Shown: positions 6,283 to 12,245 of the stretch, piece by piece
How positions within the stretch are numbered: the stretch's first letter is position 1
Layout: each line of letters starts with the position of its first letter
Assembly (NCBI GenBank): GCA_936924235.1
Contig: CAKZHN010000346.1
Span: 1 to 13,337 of the forward strand
Length of the DNA: 13,337 nucleotides
DNA from: an uncultured Rhodoplanes sp.
GTDB taxonomy: Bacteria > Pseudomonadota > Alphaproteobacteria > Rhizobiales > Xanthobacteraceae
Direction: 5' to 3'
Notes under the pieces: generated by a model
Databases searched by the model: none
The model's input: the letters and a program-made list of their open reading frames with translations, nothing else
What the model was told of the DNA's origin: nothing
Translations under genes and position numbers: made by a program

Positions 6283-6975
6283 TCAGTCTCCGTGATAGCG
6301 CATGCCGGCGCGTCGCGCGAACCACTCGGACGCGATCAGCGCCATCAGCGCGATCACCACCGCGATCACCACCAGCCGGAATGCCGCGGCGTCGCCGCCG
6401 GGGATCTGTGTGAAGGTGTAGATCGCGGCCGAGATGGTCTGGGTCTCGCCCGGGATGTTGGAAACGAACGTGATGGTGGCGCCGAACTCGCCGAGCGCCT
6501 TGGCGAAACACAGCACCATGCCGGCGATGATACCGGGCAAGGCGAGCGGCAGCGTGACGGTGGCGAAGGTCTTCAACGTGCTGGCGCCGAGCGTCGAGGC
6601 GGCGTCCTCGAGCTTGCGGTCGATCGCCTCGAACGACAGCCGGATCGCGCGCACCAGCAGCGGAAAGCCCATCACGCCGCAGGCCAGCGCCGCGCCGGTC
6701 CAGCGGAACGAGAACACGATGCCGATGTCGGCAAGGAAGCCGCCCACGAGCCCGCGGCGGCCAAACGTGATGAGCAGCAGATAGCCGGTGACGACCGGCG
6801 GCAGCACCAGCGGCAGGTGCACGATGCCGTCGAGCAGCGCCTTGCCCCAGAACTCTTTCCGCGCGAGCAGCCACGCGATGGCGAGCCCGAACGGCAGCGC
6901 GATGAGCGTCGCGACGAAGGCGATGCGCAGCGACAGCTCGACCGCGATCCATTCTTCGGGGGTGAGGCTAGGCAT
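6283..6975 (-). CDS. modB: Molybdate ABC transporter permease ModB
   Basis: This 230-residue inner-membrane permease forms the molybdate channel. Hydrophobic segments lie near residues 12-37, 48-72, 92-110, 142-165 and 198-216. The EAA loop that contacts ModC is EDAASTLGASTLKTFATVTLPLALPGI (123-149). LPLVLPPVVTGYLLL (54-68) and the conserved FAKALGEFGATI (157-168) are typical of ModB. The ATG at 6975 is preferred, with GTGAG about 6 nt upstream; a GTG 3 nt earlier at 6978 is possible. It begins 7 bp after the modA1 stop and ends 2 bp before modC, so the three genes must be co-transcribed. Length is normal for ModB. Confidence 0.95.
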   Translation of the reverse strand: MPSLTPEEWIAVELSLRIAFVATLIALPFGLAIAWLLARKEFWGKALLDGIVHLPLVLPPVVTGYLLLITFGRRGLVGGFLADIGIVFSFRWTGAALACGVMGFPLLVRAIRLSFEAIDRKLEDAASTLGASTLKTFATVTLPLALPGIIAGMVLCFAKALGEFGATITFVSNIPGETQTISAAIYTFTQIPGGDAAAFRLVVIAVVIALMALIASEWFARRAGMRYHGD

Positions 6976-6982
6976 CACAGGC

Positions 6983-7765
6983 TCACGGGCCGGCCTTCAC
7001 CAGATAGGTGAAGCCGTAGCGCTCGAAGAACACCAGCGCGGTGCCGGACAGCAGAAACTGAAAGAACTTCGCCGCGTCCGGCCTGGCCTTCACGACCTGC
7101 GCGGCGGGATAAACGATCGGCGGATGCGAGCTCTCCGGAAAGCGCCCGACGATCTTCACGTCCGACTCGATCTTGGCATCGGTCTCGTAGACGATGCCGA
7201 GCGAGGCGCCGCCATGGGCGACCAGCATCAGTGCGGCGCGCACGTTTTCGGCCGGCGCAAGCTTCGGCTCGGCCGCGCTCCACGCGCCGAGCTTCTCCAG
7301 CGCCGCCTTGGCGTATTTGCCCGCCGGCACCGCGCGCACGTCGCCCGTCGCGATCCGGCCGTCGCCGGCAAGCTTGGCAATGTCGAAGCCCGGGCCGATC
7401 TTGACGTCGTCGAGCTTGGAGTCCTTCGGCGCGATCAGCACCAGCCGGTTGCCGAGCAGATTGAACCGCGACTTCGGCACGATCAGCTTCTTCTGCGCCG
7501 CGTAGTCCATCCAGTCCTGGTCGGCCGAGATGAATACGTCGGCCGGCGCGCCTTCCTCGATCTGCTTGGCCAGCGCCGAGGAGGCCGCGTAGCTCGCGAT
7601 CACCTTGCGGCCGGTGTTGCGGCCATAGGCCGTGATGATGTCGTCGAGCGCGTTCTTCACCGACGCGGCCGCGAACACAGTCGCGCTGACGGCTGCATCC
7701 TGCCCTCGCGCCGGAAGCGCGCCGAGCAGGACGGCGAGACAGGTCAAAACGATGCGTTGGATCAT
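6983..7765 (-). CDS. modA: Molybdate-binding periplasmic protein ModA (copy 1, operon-proximal to modB)
   Basis: This 260-residue periplasmic solute-binding protein would deliver molybdate to ModB. Its N-terminal signal peptide MIQRIVLTCLAVLLGALPARG is probably cleaved before QDAA. Ligand-site segments match E. coli ModA: FAAASVKNALDD (31-42, S35), ASYAASSALAKQ (57-68, S62/S63), VRAVPAGKYAKAALEKLGAW (143-162), LAPAENVRAAL (169-179) and GIVYETDAK (190-198, Y193). The open frame extends to 7810, but the ATG at 7765 is chosen because the signal peptide starts there. The extra 15 residues would be encoded by a palindromic element. No good ribosome binding site is visible. It is a close paralogue of the neighbouring modA2 and may bind molybdate, tungstate or both. 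Confidence 0.92.
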   Translation of the reverse strand: MIQRIVLTCLAVLLGALPARGQDAAVSATVFAAASVKNALDDIITAYGRNTGRKVIASYAASSALAKQIEEGAPADVFISADQDWMDYAAQKKLIVPKSRFNLLGNRLVLIAPKDSKLDDVKIGPGFDIAKLAGDGRIATGDVRAVPAGKYAKAALEKLGAWSAAEPKLAPAENVRAALMLVAHGGASLGIVYETDAKIESDVKIVGRFPESSHPPIVYPAAQVVKARPDAAKFFQFLLSGTALVFFERYGFTYLVKAGP

Positions 7766-7774
7766 CCAGCATTG

Positions 7775-7800
7775 TGGACCGGCGGGACGCCCGCCGTCCA
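7775..7800. repeat. Long hairpin between the two modA genes
   Basis: TGGAC-c-GGCGGG (7775-7786), loop ACG (7787-7789) and CCCGCC-GTCCA (7790-7800) form an 11-bp stem with one bulged base. It sits in the 84-bp gap between modA2 and modA1, only 9 nt upstream of the modA1 ATG as read on the minus strand. It lacks a T-tract and looks like a REP-type intergenic palindrome. It could stabilise the upstream modA2 message or restrict modA1 translation. Confidence 0.55.
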
Positions 7801-7849
7801 TCGCGGGCATGAGACGTTGAAGGCCCGTGTGAGCGCGCCTTCGCCAGCC

Positions 7850-8638
7850 TCAGGTCGCGGGCTTGGCCGCCAGCACCGTGAAGCCGTACTTCTCGAAGAT
7901 CGCCTTCGCAGCGTTGGAGCGCATGAAAGCGAGATACTTCGCGGCCTCCGGCTTGGCGGTCGCGGTGAGCGCCACCGGATAGATGATCGCCGGATGCGAA
8001 TCCTCCGGGAAGTGCGCGATGATCTTGACGTTCGGCTCGACCTTGGCGTCGGTCTCATAGACGATGCCGAGTGCCGCCTCGCCGCGGCCGACCAGCGTGA
8101 GGGCGGCGCGCACATTGTCCGCCATGGCGAACTTGCTTTCCGCCGCCTGCCAAGAGCCGAGCTTCTCCAGCGCCGCCTTGGCGTATTTGCCGACCGGCAC
8201 CGCGCGCACGTCGCCGGTTGCGATACGGCCGTCGCCGGCGAGCTTGGCGAGATCGAAGCCCTGGCTGATGGTGACGTTGCCGAGCTTGGAGTCCTTCGGT
8301 GCGATCAGCACCAGCCGGTTGCCGAGGAGGTTGAGGCGGGTGTCGTCCTTGATCAGCTTCTTCTGCTGGACGTAGTCCATCCATTCGAGGTCGGCCGAGG
8401 CGAACAGGTCTGCCGGCGCGCCGGCCTCCATCTGCTTGGCGAGCGCCGATGATGCCGCGTAGCTCGCCACCACCTTGATGTGGCTCTCCTTGGTGAAGGC
8501 CGCGTTGATGTCGTCGACCGCGTTCTTCATCGAGGCGGCCGCAAACGCGGTCAGCGTCACCTCCTGCGCGTGCGCGGGCAGCGCCGAGAGCGAAACGACG
8601 AAGGCTAAGGTGGCGAGCGAAAAGGTACGTCTGAGCAT
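7850..8638 (-). CDS. modA: Molybdate-binding periplasmic protein ModA (copy 2, tandem paralogue)
   Basis: This 262-residue periplasmic binding protein is homologous along its whole length to the adjacent modA1. The signal peptide MLRRTFSLATLAFVVSLSALPAHA is probably cleaved before QEV. Site segments are FAAASMKNAVDD (32-43), ASYAASSALAKQ (58-69), VRAVPVGKYAKAALEKLG (144-161) and GIVYETDAK (191-199). The ATG at 8638 has GGAGAA about 6 nt upstream. A longer frame reaching 8710 reads through the leader repeat and is rejected. It is the first gene of the mod block after a two-hairpin leader and is separated from modA1 by 84 bp with a hairpin. A tandem duplication best explains the pair. Whether the two copies differ in affinity or ligand (Mo versus W) cannot be seen. 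Confidence 0.92.
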   Translation of the reverse strand: MLRRTFSLATLAFVVSLSALPAHAQEVTLTAFAAASMKNAVDDINAAFTKESHIKVVASYAASSALAKQMEAGAPADLFASADLEWMDYVQQKKLIKDDTRLNLLGNRLVLIAPKDSKLGNVTISQGFDLAKLAGDGRIATGDVRAVPVGKYAKAALEKLGSWQAAESKFAMADNVRAALTLVGRGEAALGIVYETDAKVEPNVKIIAHFPEDSHPAIIYPVALTATAKPEAAKYLAFMRSNAAKAIFEKYGFTVLAAKPAT

Positions 8639-8642
8639 GGCG

Positions 8643-8757
8643 ATTCTCCGCGGCACGCGGCCGAGTTTGAAAGGGATCGACTGTGCCGGAACCGCCGTTC
8701 CGATCGACACGGGCGCGCGCCCAGCGCGCCGTGGTCTTGCCGAACTTCTATCAACCC
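8643..8757 (-). repeat. Two-hairpin leader repeat, copy A (upstream of modA2)
   Basis: Read on the minus strand, this leader has a TTGATAG element (8748-8754). A GC hairpin follows with arms 8712-8718/8724-8730 (GGCGCGC/GCGCGCC), then a second hairpin CGGAAC (8687-8692)/GTTCCG (8697-8702) with loop CGCC, then the GGAGAA ribosome binding site of modA2. A 23-bp block at 8685-8707 is identical to 9672-9694 in front of the methyltransferase gene, and the order of parts is the same. It is probably part of the 5' untranslated region. It could be a shared regulatory leader or a mobile intergenic repeat. Confidence 0.65.
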
Positions 8758-8833
8758 GGCGGCTGTCAGGTAAAGCCGCAATGCCGCAGGGCTGACGCGG
8801 CCATATGCCGTATCTCTGTGCGGTATGAAGGAT
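8758..8833. other. Spacer between the methyltransferase stop and the modA2 leader
   Basis: This short non-coding stretch presumably carries the modA2 promoter. It contains the near-palindrome CGGCCATATGCCG and two similar heptamers, GCCGTAT and GCGGTAT, 13 bp apart. Neither matches the classical ModE Mo-box (CGTTATAT with TATAACG arms). No terminator with a T-tract is evident. Confidence 0.25.
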
Positions 8834-9646
8834 TTACGGCGTCCGGCCGCGCACCGCCCAGGCAGTCGCGGTCAGCGAGCGCGGCCCGTCCGGCGCCCCC
8901 GACAGGAAGGCCAGGCGGACAGCGCTCTCGATCCGGGCTCTCGTGTCGGGATCAAGGCCGGTCACATAGGTGCCAACCGGACCCTGGCCGCCAAGCAGCG
9001 GGCCCCAATAATCGTCGAAATCGACGTAGTCCATGCGGATGGTCAGCGAGCCGCGCTGCACGTCCTTGAGGCCGCTCTGCTCGAACAGCGCCAGGAGGCC
9101 GTCGGGTAGCGCCAGCGCGCCGGAGAACAGCCGGTCGCGGGTACGACCGGCGCCGGGATCGATGCCCGCGGCGGTGTCCCAGAACATGCGCTGGAAGATG
9201 AGCCCGCCGCGGAAGTCCCAGACCGACGCCGCGACCACGCCGCCCGGTTGCGTCACGCGGATCATCTCTTGGAGCGCTTGGCGCGGGCTCGAGACGAAGT
9301 TCAGCACGAGCTGCGCCGCGACCGCGGCGAATGCACCGTTCCGGTGCGGCAGCGCCCCGACGTCGGCGACCTTGTAGTCGATCGCTGGGCCCGGCTGCTC
9401 GCGCGCAAACGCAACGTAAACCGGCGCGATATCGACGCCGCTCACGGTGCGATCCGGCCAGCGCTTTTTCATCGCTCGCGCAAGACTGCCGGTGCCGCAG
9501 CCCGCGTCGAGCAGCGCGCCAGCGGGCGGAGCGGTGAAATCGAGAAACGGCTCCGACAGCCGCTGCGTCCAGCGCCCGAGGAAGACGTCGTAGGCGGCAC
9601 CGTCGGTCGCCACGTAAGCGGAGGCGGGCAGGGCAGGGTTGGACAA
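8834..9646 (-). CDS. Class I SAM-dependent methyltransferase
   Basis: This 270-residue cytoplasmic Rossmann-fold methyltransferase has motif I LLDAGCGTGSL (45-55) for S-adenosylmethionine and an acidic strand-2 end in VSGVDIAP (67-74). A motif-IV-like segment is FAAVAAQLVLNFV, followed by the post-motif segment MIRVTQPGGVVAASVWDF. It belongs to the UbiE/Methyltransf_11-like group, but the methyl acceptor is unknown. The TTG at 9646 is preferred because GGAGAA lies 6 nt upstream, exactly as in modA2. Longer frames starting at 9661 or 9703 translate the leader repeat, giving an SIGTAVPA peptide also found upstream of modA2, so they are artefacts. The gene lies between the mod and tup blocks, on the mod strand, and shares a repeated leader with modA2. 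A role linked to Mo/W is only suggested by this. Confidence 0.85.
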   Translation of the reverse strand: MSNPALPASAYVATDGAAYDVFLGRWTQRLSEPFLDFTAPPAGALLDAGCGTGSLARAMKKRWPDRTVSGVDIAPVYVAFAREQPGPAIDYKVADVGALPHRNGAFAAVAAQLVLNFVSSPRQALQEMIRVTQPGGVVAASVWDFRGGLIFQRMFWDTAAGIDPGAGRTRDRLFSGALALPDGLLALFEQSGLKDVQRGSLTIRMDYVDFDDYWGPLLGGQGPVGTYVTGLDPDTRARIESAVRLAFLSGAPDGPRSLTATAWAVRGRTP

Positions 9647-9650
9647 GGCG

Positions 9651-9740
9651 GTTCTCCGCACGATTGAAAGAGCCGGAACCGCCGTTCCGATCGAGGCCGG
9701 CACGCGCCCGGCGCGCCGTCGCCGCCAACCCTATCAATCC
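9651..9740 (-). repeat. Two-hairpin leader repeat, copy B (upstream of the methyltransferase)
   Basis: This is the second copy of the leader found before modA2. It has TTGATAG (9731-9737 on the minus strand) and a GC hairpin with one mismatch (arms 9699-9705/9711-9717). The conserved hairpin CGGAAC (9674-9679)/GTTCCG (9684-9689) and a GGAGAA ribosome binding site follow. The 23-bp core 9672-9694 is identical to 8685-8707. Sequence between the core and the ribosome binding site is shorter than in copy A. Confidence 0.65.
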
Positions 9741-9791
9741 AGACGTTAGAGGGCCAAGCGGCGAGGCAAGCGAGTGGCTGCGACGCCAAAT

Positions 9792-9828
9792 CCGATCGGT
9801 CCATCGAAGCTCTCGATTGGTCCACTGA
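9792..9828. promoter_or_regulatory. Direct repeats in the mod/tup divergent intergenic region
   Basis: CGATCGGTCCATCGA (from 9793) and CGATTGGTCCACTGA (from 9814) are imperfect direct repeats spaced 21 bp apart, two helical turns. Between them, CCATCGA and TCGATTGG also form a small inverted repeat around AGCTC. They lie 26 bp or more upstream of the tupB start, in the intergenic region between the divergent methyltransferase and tupB genes. They could be an operator for tup control. No regulator is identified. Confidence 0.3.
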
Positions 9829-9853
9829 CGGATTCGCGGTAATTCTGCCCCCG

Positions 9854-10546
9854 ATGCATTCCGATGCCTCCGCCCTGCAACTGGTCCTGACCGGCGACGC
9901 CGCGCTGCTCGCCATTGTGCGGCTGTCGCTTGCGGTCAGCCTGAGCGCGGTCGTGCTCGCGGCGCTGATCGGCATCCCGTTCGGCGCCTTCATCGCGCTG
10001 ACGCACTTTCGCGGCCGCGAGGCCGTCATCGTGCTGCTCAACGCGCTGATGGGCCTGCCGCCAGTGGTGGTGGGGCTCGCGGTCTATTTGCTGCTGTCGC
10101 GCTCCGGCCCGCTCGGCTCGTGGGGGCTGCTGTTCACGCCCACCGCCATGGTGGTGGCGCAGACCATTCTGGTGACGCCGATCATCGCGGCGCTCGCCCG
10201 CCAGACCATCGAGGACCTCTGGACCGAATACCGCGACGAGCTCACCGCCATGAACATCGGCCCGCTGTCGCGCGTGCTGACGCTGATCTGGGAGGGCCGC
10301 TTCAGCCTCGTGGTCGCGCTGCTCGCGGGCTTCGGCCGCGCCGCGGCCGAAGTCGGCGCCATCATCATCGTCGGCGGCAACATCGACGGCTTTACCCGCA
10401 CCATGACGACGGCGATCGCGCTGGAAACGTCCAAGGGCGATCTGCCGCTCGCCATCGGGCTCGGCCTGGTGCTGATCGCGATCGTGGTTCTGATCAACGC
10501 CTGCGCCTGGCTCCTGCGACGTGCGGGTGAAAGGCTTGCGGGATAG
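9854..10546 (+). CDS. tupB: Tungstate ABC transporter permease TupB
   Basis: This 230-residue inner-membrane permease would form the tungstate channel. Hydrophobic segments lie near residues 18-50, 56-82, 95-117, 150-174 and 198-221. ALMGLPPVVVGLAVYLLLSRSGPLG (64-88) and the cytoplasmic loop with GFGRAAAEVGAIIIVGGNIDG (159-179) are characteristic of TupB/WtpB-like permeases rather than ModB. The ATG at 9854 has no clear Shine-Dalgarno sequence, so translation may be leaderless or use an atypical site. It is the first gene of the tup block, 2 bp upstream of tupC. The order permease-ATPase-binding protein differs from the more usual tupA-tupB-tupC. The tungstate assignment rests on family resemblance and on the TupA partner. 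Confidence 0.9.
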   Translation: MHSDASALQLVLTGDAALLAIVRLSLAVSLSAVVLAALIGIPFGAFIALTHFRGREAVIVLLNALMGLPPVVVGLAVYLLLSRSGPLGSWGLLFTPTAMVVAQTILVTPIIAALARQTIEDLWTEYRDELTAMNIGPLSRVLTLIWEGRFSLVVALLAGFGRAAAEVGAIIIVGGNIDGFTRTMTTAIALETSKGDLPLAIGLGLVLIAIVVLINACAWLLRRAGERLAG

Positions 10547-10548
10547 CG

Positions 10549-11271
10549 ATGCGCGCCATGCCGGCCGATCTGCCCATCCGCTTGGATGATGTCACGGTTC
10601 GCGCCGGCGCTGTGACGGTGCTCGACGGCGTCTCGCTCATCATCGCGCCTGGCGCGCCGGCCGTGCTGATCGGGCCGAACGGCTCGGGCAAGACCACGCT
10701 CTTGCGGGTCGCCATGGGTCTTCTGCCGCCGTCCTCGGGCCACGTCACCTGGGACGGCGTTACGGAGGCCTCGCCGGCGCGGCGGGCCATCGTGTTCCAG
10801 CGCCCAGTGATGCTGCGGCGGAGCGTTGCGGGCAACATCCGCTACGCGCTGAACGCTGCGCAGATTCCGAGCGACCGCCACGACGCGCGGCTCGCCGAGC
10901 TGCTGTCGCTGGTCGGCCTCGAAGCGCTGGCATCGCGACCGGCGCGAAAGCTTTCCGGCGGCGAGCAGCAGCGGCTGGCGCTGGCCCGCGCGCTGGCGCG
11001 CGATCCGTCGGTGCTGTTTCTCGACGAGCCGGCCGCGAGCCTCGATCCCGCCGCGACCAAAGCCATCGAGGACGTCATCCGCGCCGTATCGGCCCGCGGC
11101 GTGAAGGTCGTGATGGCGACGCATGATCTCGGCGCGGCGCGCCGGCTCGCCGGCGACGTGGTGTTCCTGCATCGCGGGCGCGTGGTGGAGGCGGCACCCG
11201 CCGTAACGTTTTTCGGTTCGCCGCAAACCAAAGAGGCGAGGGCGTTCCTCGCCGGCGATCTGCTGCTTTGA
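10549..11271 (+). CDS. tupC: Tungstate ABC transporter ATP-binding protein TupC
   Basis: This 240-residue cytoplasmic ATPase is the energy subunit for TupB. It has Walker A GPNGSGKT (42-49), Q-loop Q84, the signature LSGGEQQRLALARAL (135-149), Walker B LFLDE (156-160) and H-loop H192. It has no C-terminal MOP or TOBE extension, as is usual for TupC. The ATG at 10549 is 2 bp after the tupB stop; a second ATG at 10558 is also possible. No strong ribosome binding site is seen, consistent with translational coupling to tupB. Its 3' end precedes tupA with essentially no gap, so the three genes form one operon. Confidence 0.9.
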   Translation: MRAMPADLPIRLDDVTVRAGAVTVLDGVSLIIAPGAPAVLIGPNGSGKTTLLRVAMGLLPPSSGHVTWDGVTEASPARRAIVFQRPVMLRRSVAGNIRYALNAAQIPSDRHDARLAELLSLVGLEALASRPARKLSGGEQQRLALARALARDPSVLFLDEPAASLDPAATKAIEDVIRAVSARGVKVVMATHDLGAARRLAGDVVFLHRGRVVEAAPAVTFFGSPQTKEARAFLAGDLLL

Positions 11272-11288
11272 GTGCAAGGAAAATGAGA

Positions 11289-12119
11289 ATGCCGCTGCTG
11301 TGCCGTCGTCTGCTGCTGATCGTAATCACGTTGTTGCTGGTTTCACCTGCGCTGGCGCAAGACCAGTCGATCGTGGTCGCGTCCACGACTTCGACGCAGG
11401 ACTCCGGCCTGTTCGGTTATCTCCTGCCGATCTTCAAGCAGAAAACCGGCATCGACGTGAAGGTCGTGGCGCAGGGCACCGGGCAGGCGCTCGACACCGC
11501 GCGGCGCGGCGACGCTGACGTGGTGTTCGTGCACGCCAAATCCGCCGAGGAGAAGTTCATGGCGGAGGGCTTCGGCGTGAAGCGCCAGCCGGTGATGTAC
11601 AACGACTTCGTGCTGATCGGACCCGCGAGCGATCCGGCCGGCATCAAGGGCAGCCGGGACATCGTCGCAGCGCTGAAGGCGATCAAGGACAAGGCCGTGC
11701 CGTTCATTTCCCGGGGCGATCGGAGCGGCACGCATATCGCCGAGCTGGCGCTGTGGCAGGCCGCCGGATTCGACATCGAGCGCGACAAGGGGCCCTGGTA
11801 CAAGGCGATCGGGCAGGGCATGGGGGCGGCGCTCAACACCGCGCAGGCGTCGAACGCCTATGTGCTCGCCGACCGCGGCACCTGGCTCGCGTTCAAGAAC
11901 CGCGGCGATCTCGTCATCGCGGTCGAGGGCGACAAGCGGCTGTTCAACCAATACGGCGTCATGCTGGTCAATCCTGACAAGCACCCGACGGTGAAGAAGG
12001 AGCTCGGCCAGCAGTTTGTCGACTGGCTGGTCTCGCCCGAAGGCCAGCGCGCCATCTCGGGCTACAAGATCAACGGCGAGCAGTTGTTCTATCCGAATGC
12101 CGGCGAGCCTGGGGCGTAG
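11289..12119 (+). CDS. tupA: Tungstate-binding periplasmic protein TupA
   Basis: This 276-residue periplasmic solute-binding protein captures tungstate for TupBC. The signal peptide MPLLCRRLLLIVITLLLVSPALA is probably cleaved before QDQS. The anion-site motif ASTTSTQDSGL (31-41) corresponds to the TTTS...G segment of TupA proteins. SRGDRSGTH (141-149) supplies the conserved arginine region, and GQGTGQAL-like and YVLADRGTW (191-199) stretches also match TupA/PstS-like type 2 binding proteins. The ATG at 11289 is preferred because AAGGA (11276-11280) is 8 nt upstream. In-frame alternatives are ATG 11283 and TTG 11268, the latter overlapping the tupC stop. It is placed last in the operon rather than first. 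Family knowledge says TupA is highly selective for tungstate over molybdate; selectivity here is inferred. Confidence 0.92.
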   Translation: MPLLCRRLLLIVITLLLVSPALAQDQSIVVASTTSTQDSGLFGYLLPIFKQKTGIDVKVVAQGTGQALDTARRGDADVVFVHAKSAEEKFMAEGFGVKRQPVMYNDFVLIGPASDPAGIKGSRDIVAALKAIKDKAVPFISRGDRSGTHIAELALWQAAGFDIERDKGPWYKAIGQGMGAALNTAQASNAYVLADRGTWLAFKNRGDLVIAVEGDKRLFNQYGVMLVNPDKHPTVKKELGQQFVDWLVSPEGQRAISGYKINGEQLFYPNAGEPGA

Positions 12120-12130
12120 GCTGTCCCCAG
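12109..12130 (+). terminator. Weak hairpin over the tupA stop codon
   Basis: CTGGGG (12109-12114) and CCCCAG (12125-12130) form a 6-bp stem enclosing the tupA TAG. It has no T-tract, so it is at best a weak terminator or mRNA 3' end structure. A second small hairpin, GCGGC (12200-12204)/GCCGC (12209-12213), lies in the following 126-bp gap. That gap otherwise shows only the GGAG ribosome binding site (12237-12240) of the next gene. Confidence 0.25.
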
Positions 12131-12245
12131 TGAATTCACACCCGAAATCGCATCCGGGGCCGATGAAACACGCCTCCATGCCGGCGGCCTGATTGCCTCG
12201 CGGCTCTCGCCGCAGCACACTCCAACGCAAACCGCCGGAGCAATC

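Noticed and set aside
5588..6952. 454-codon frame containing modC
   Set aside because: Only the part from 6280 encodes ModC. The upstream half is a shadow over modB in another frame, so a fused protein is not supported.
6788..8452. 554-codon plus-strand frame opposite both modA genes
   Set aside because: It is antisense to two genes with clear signal peptides and ligand motifs. Its internal similarity simply mirrors the modA duplication.
8685..8720. EcfG-type general stress promoter suggested by GGAAC in the repeated leader
   Set aside because: The GGAAC is one arm of the CGGAAC/GTTCCG hairpin, and no CGTT element occurs 16-17 nt downstream on either strand.
8758..8833. Possible ModE Mo-box or molybdenum-cofactor riboswitch before modA2
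   Set aside because: CGGCCATATGCCG and the GCCGTAT/GCGGTAT pair do not match the TATAT-centred Mo-box consensus, and no conserved multi-stem riboswitch architecture could be recognised by eye.
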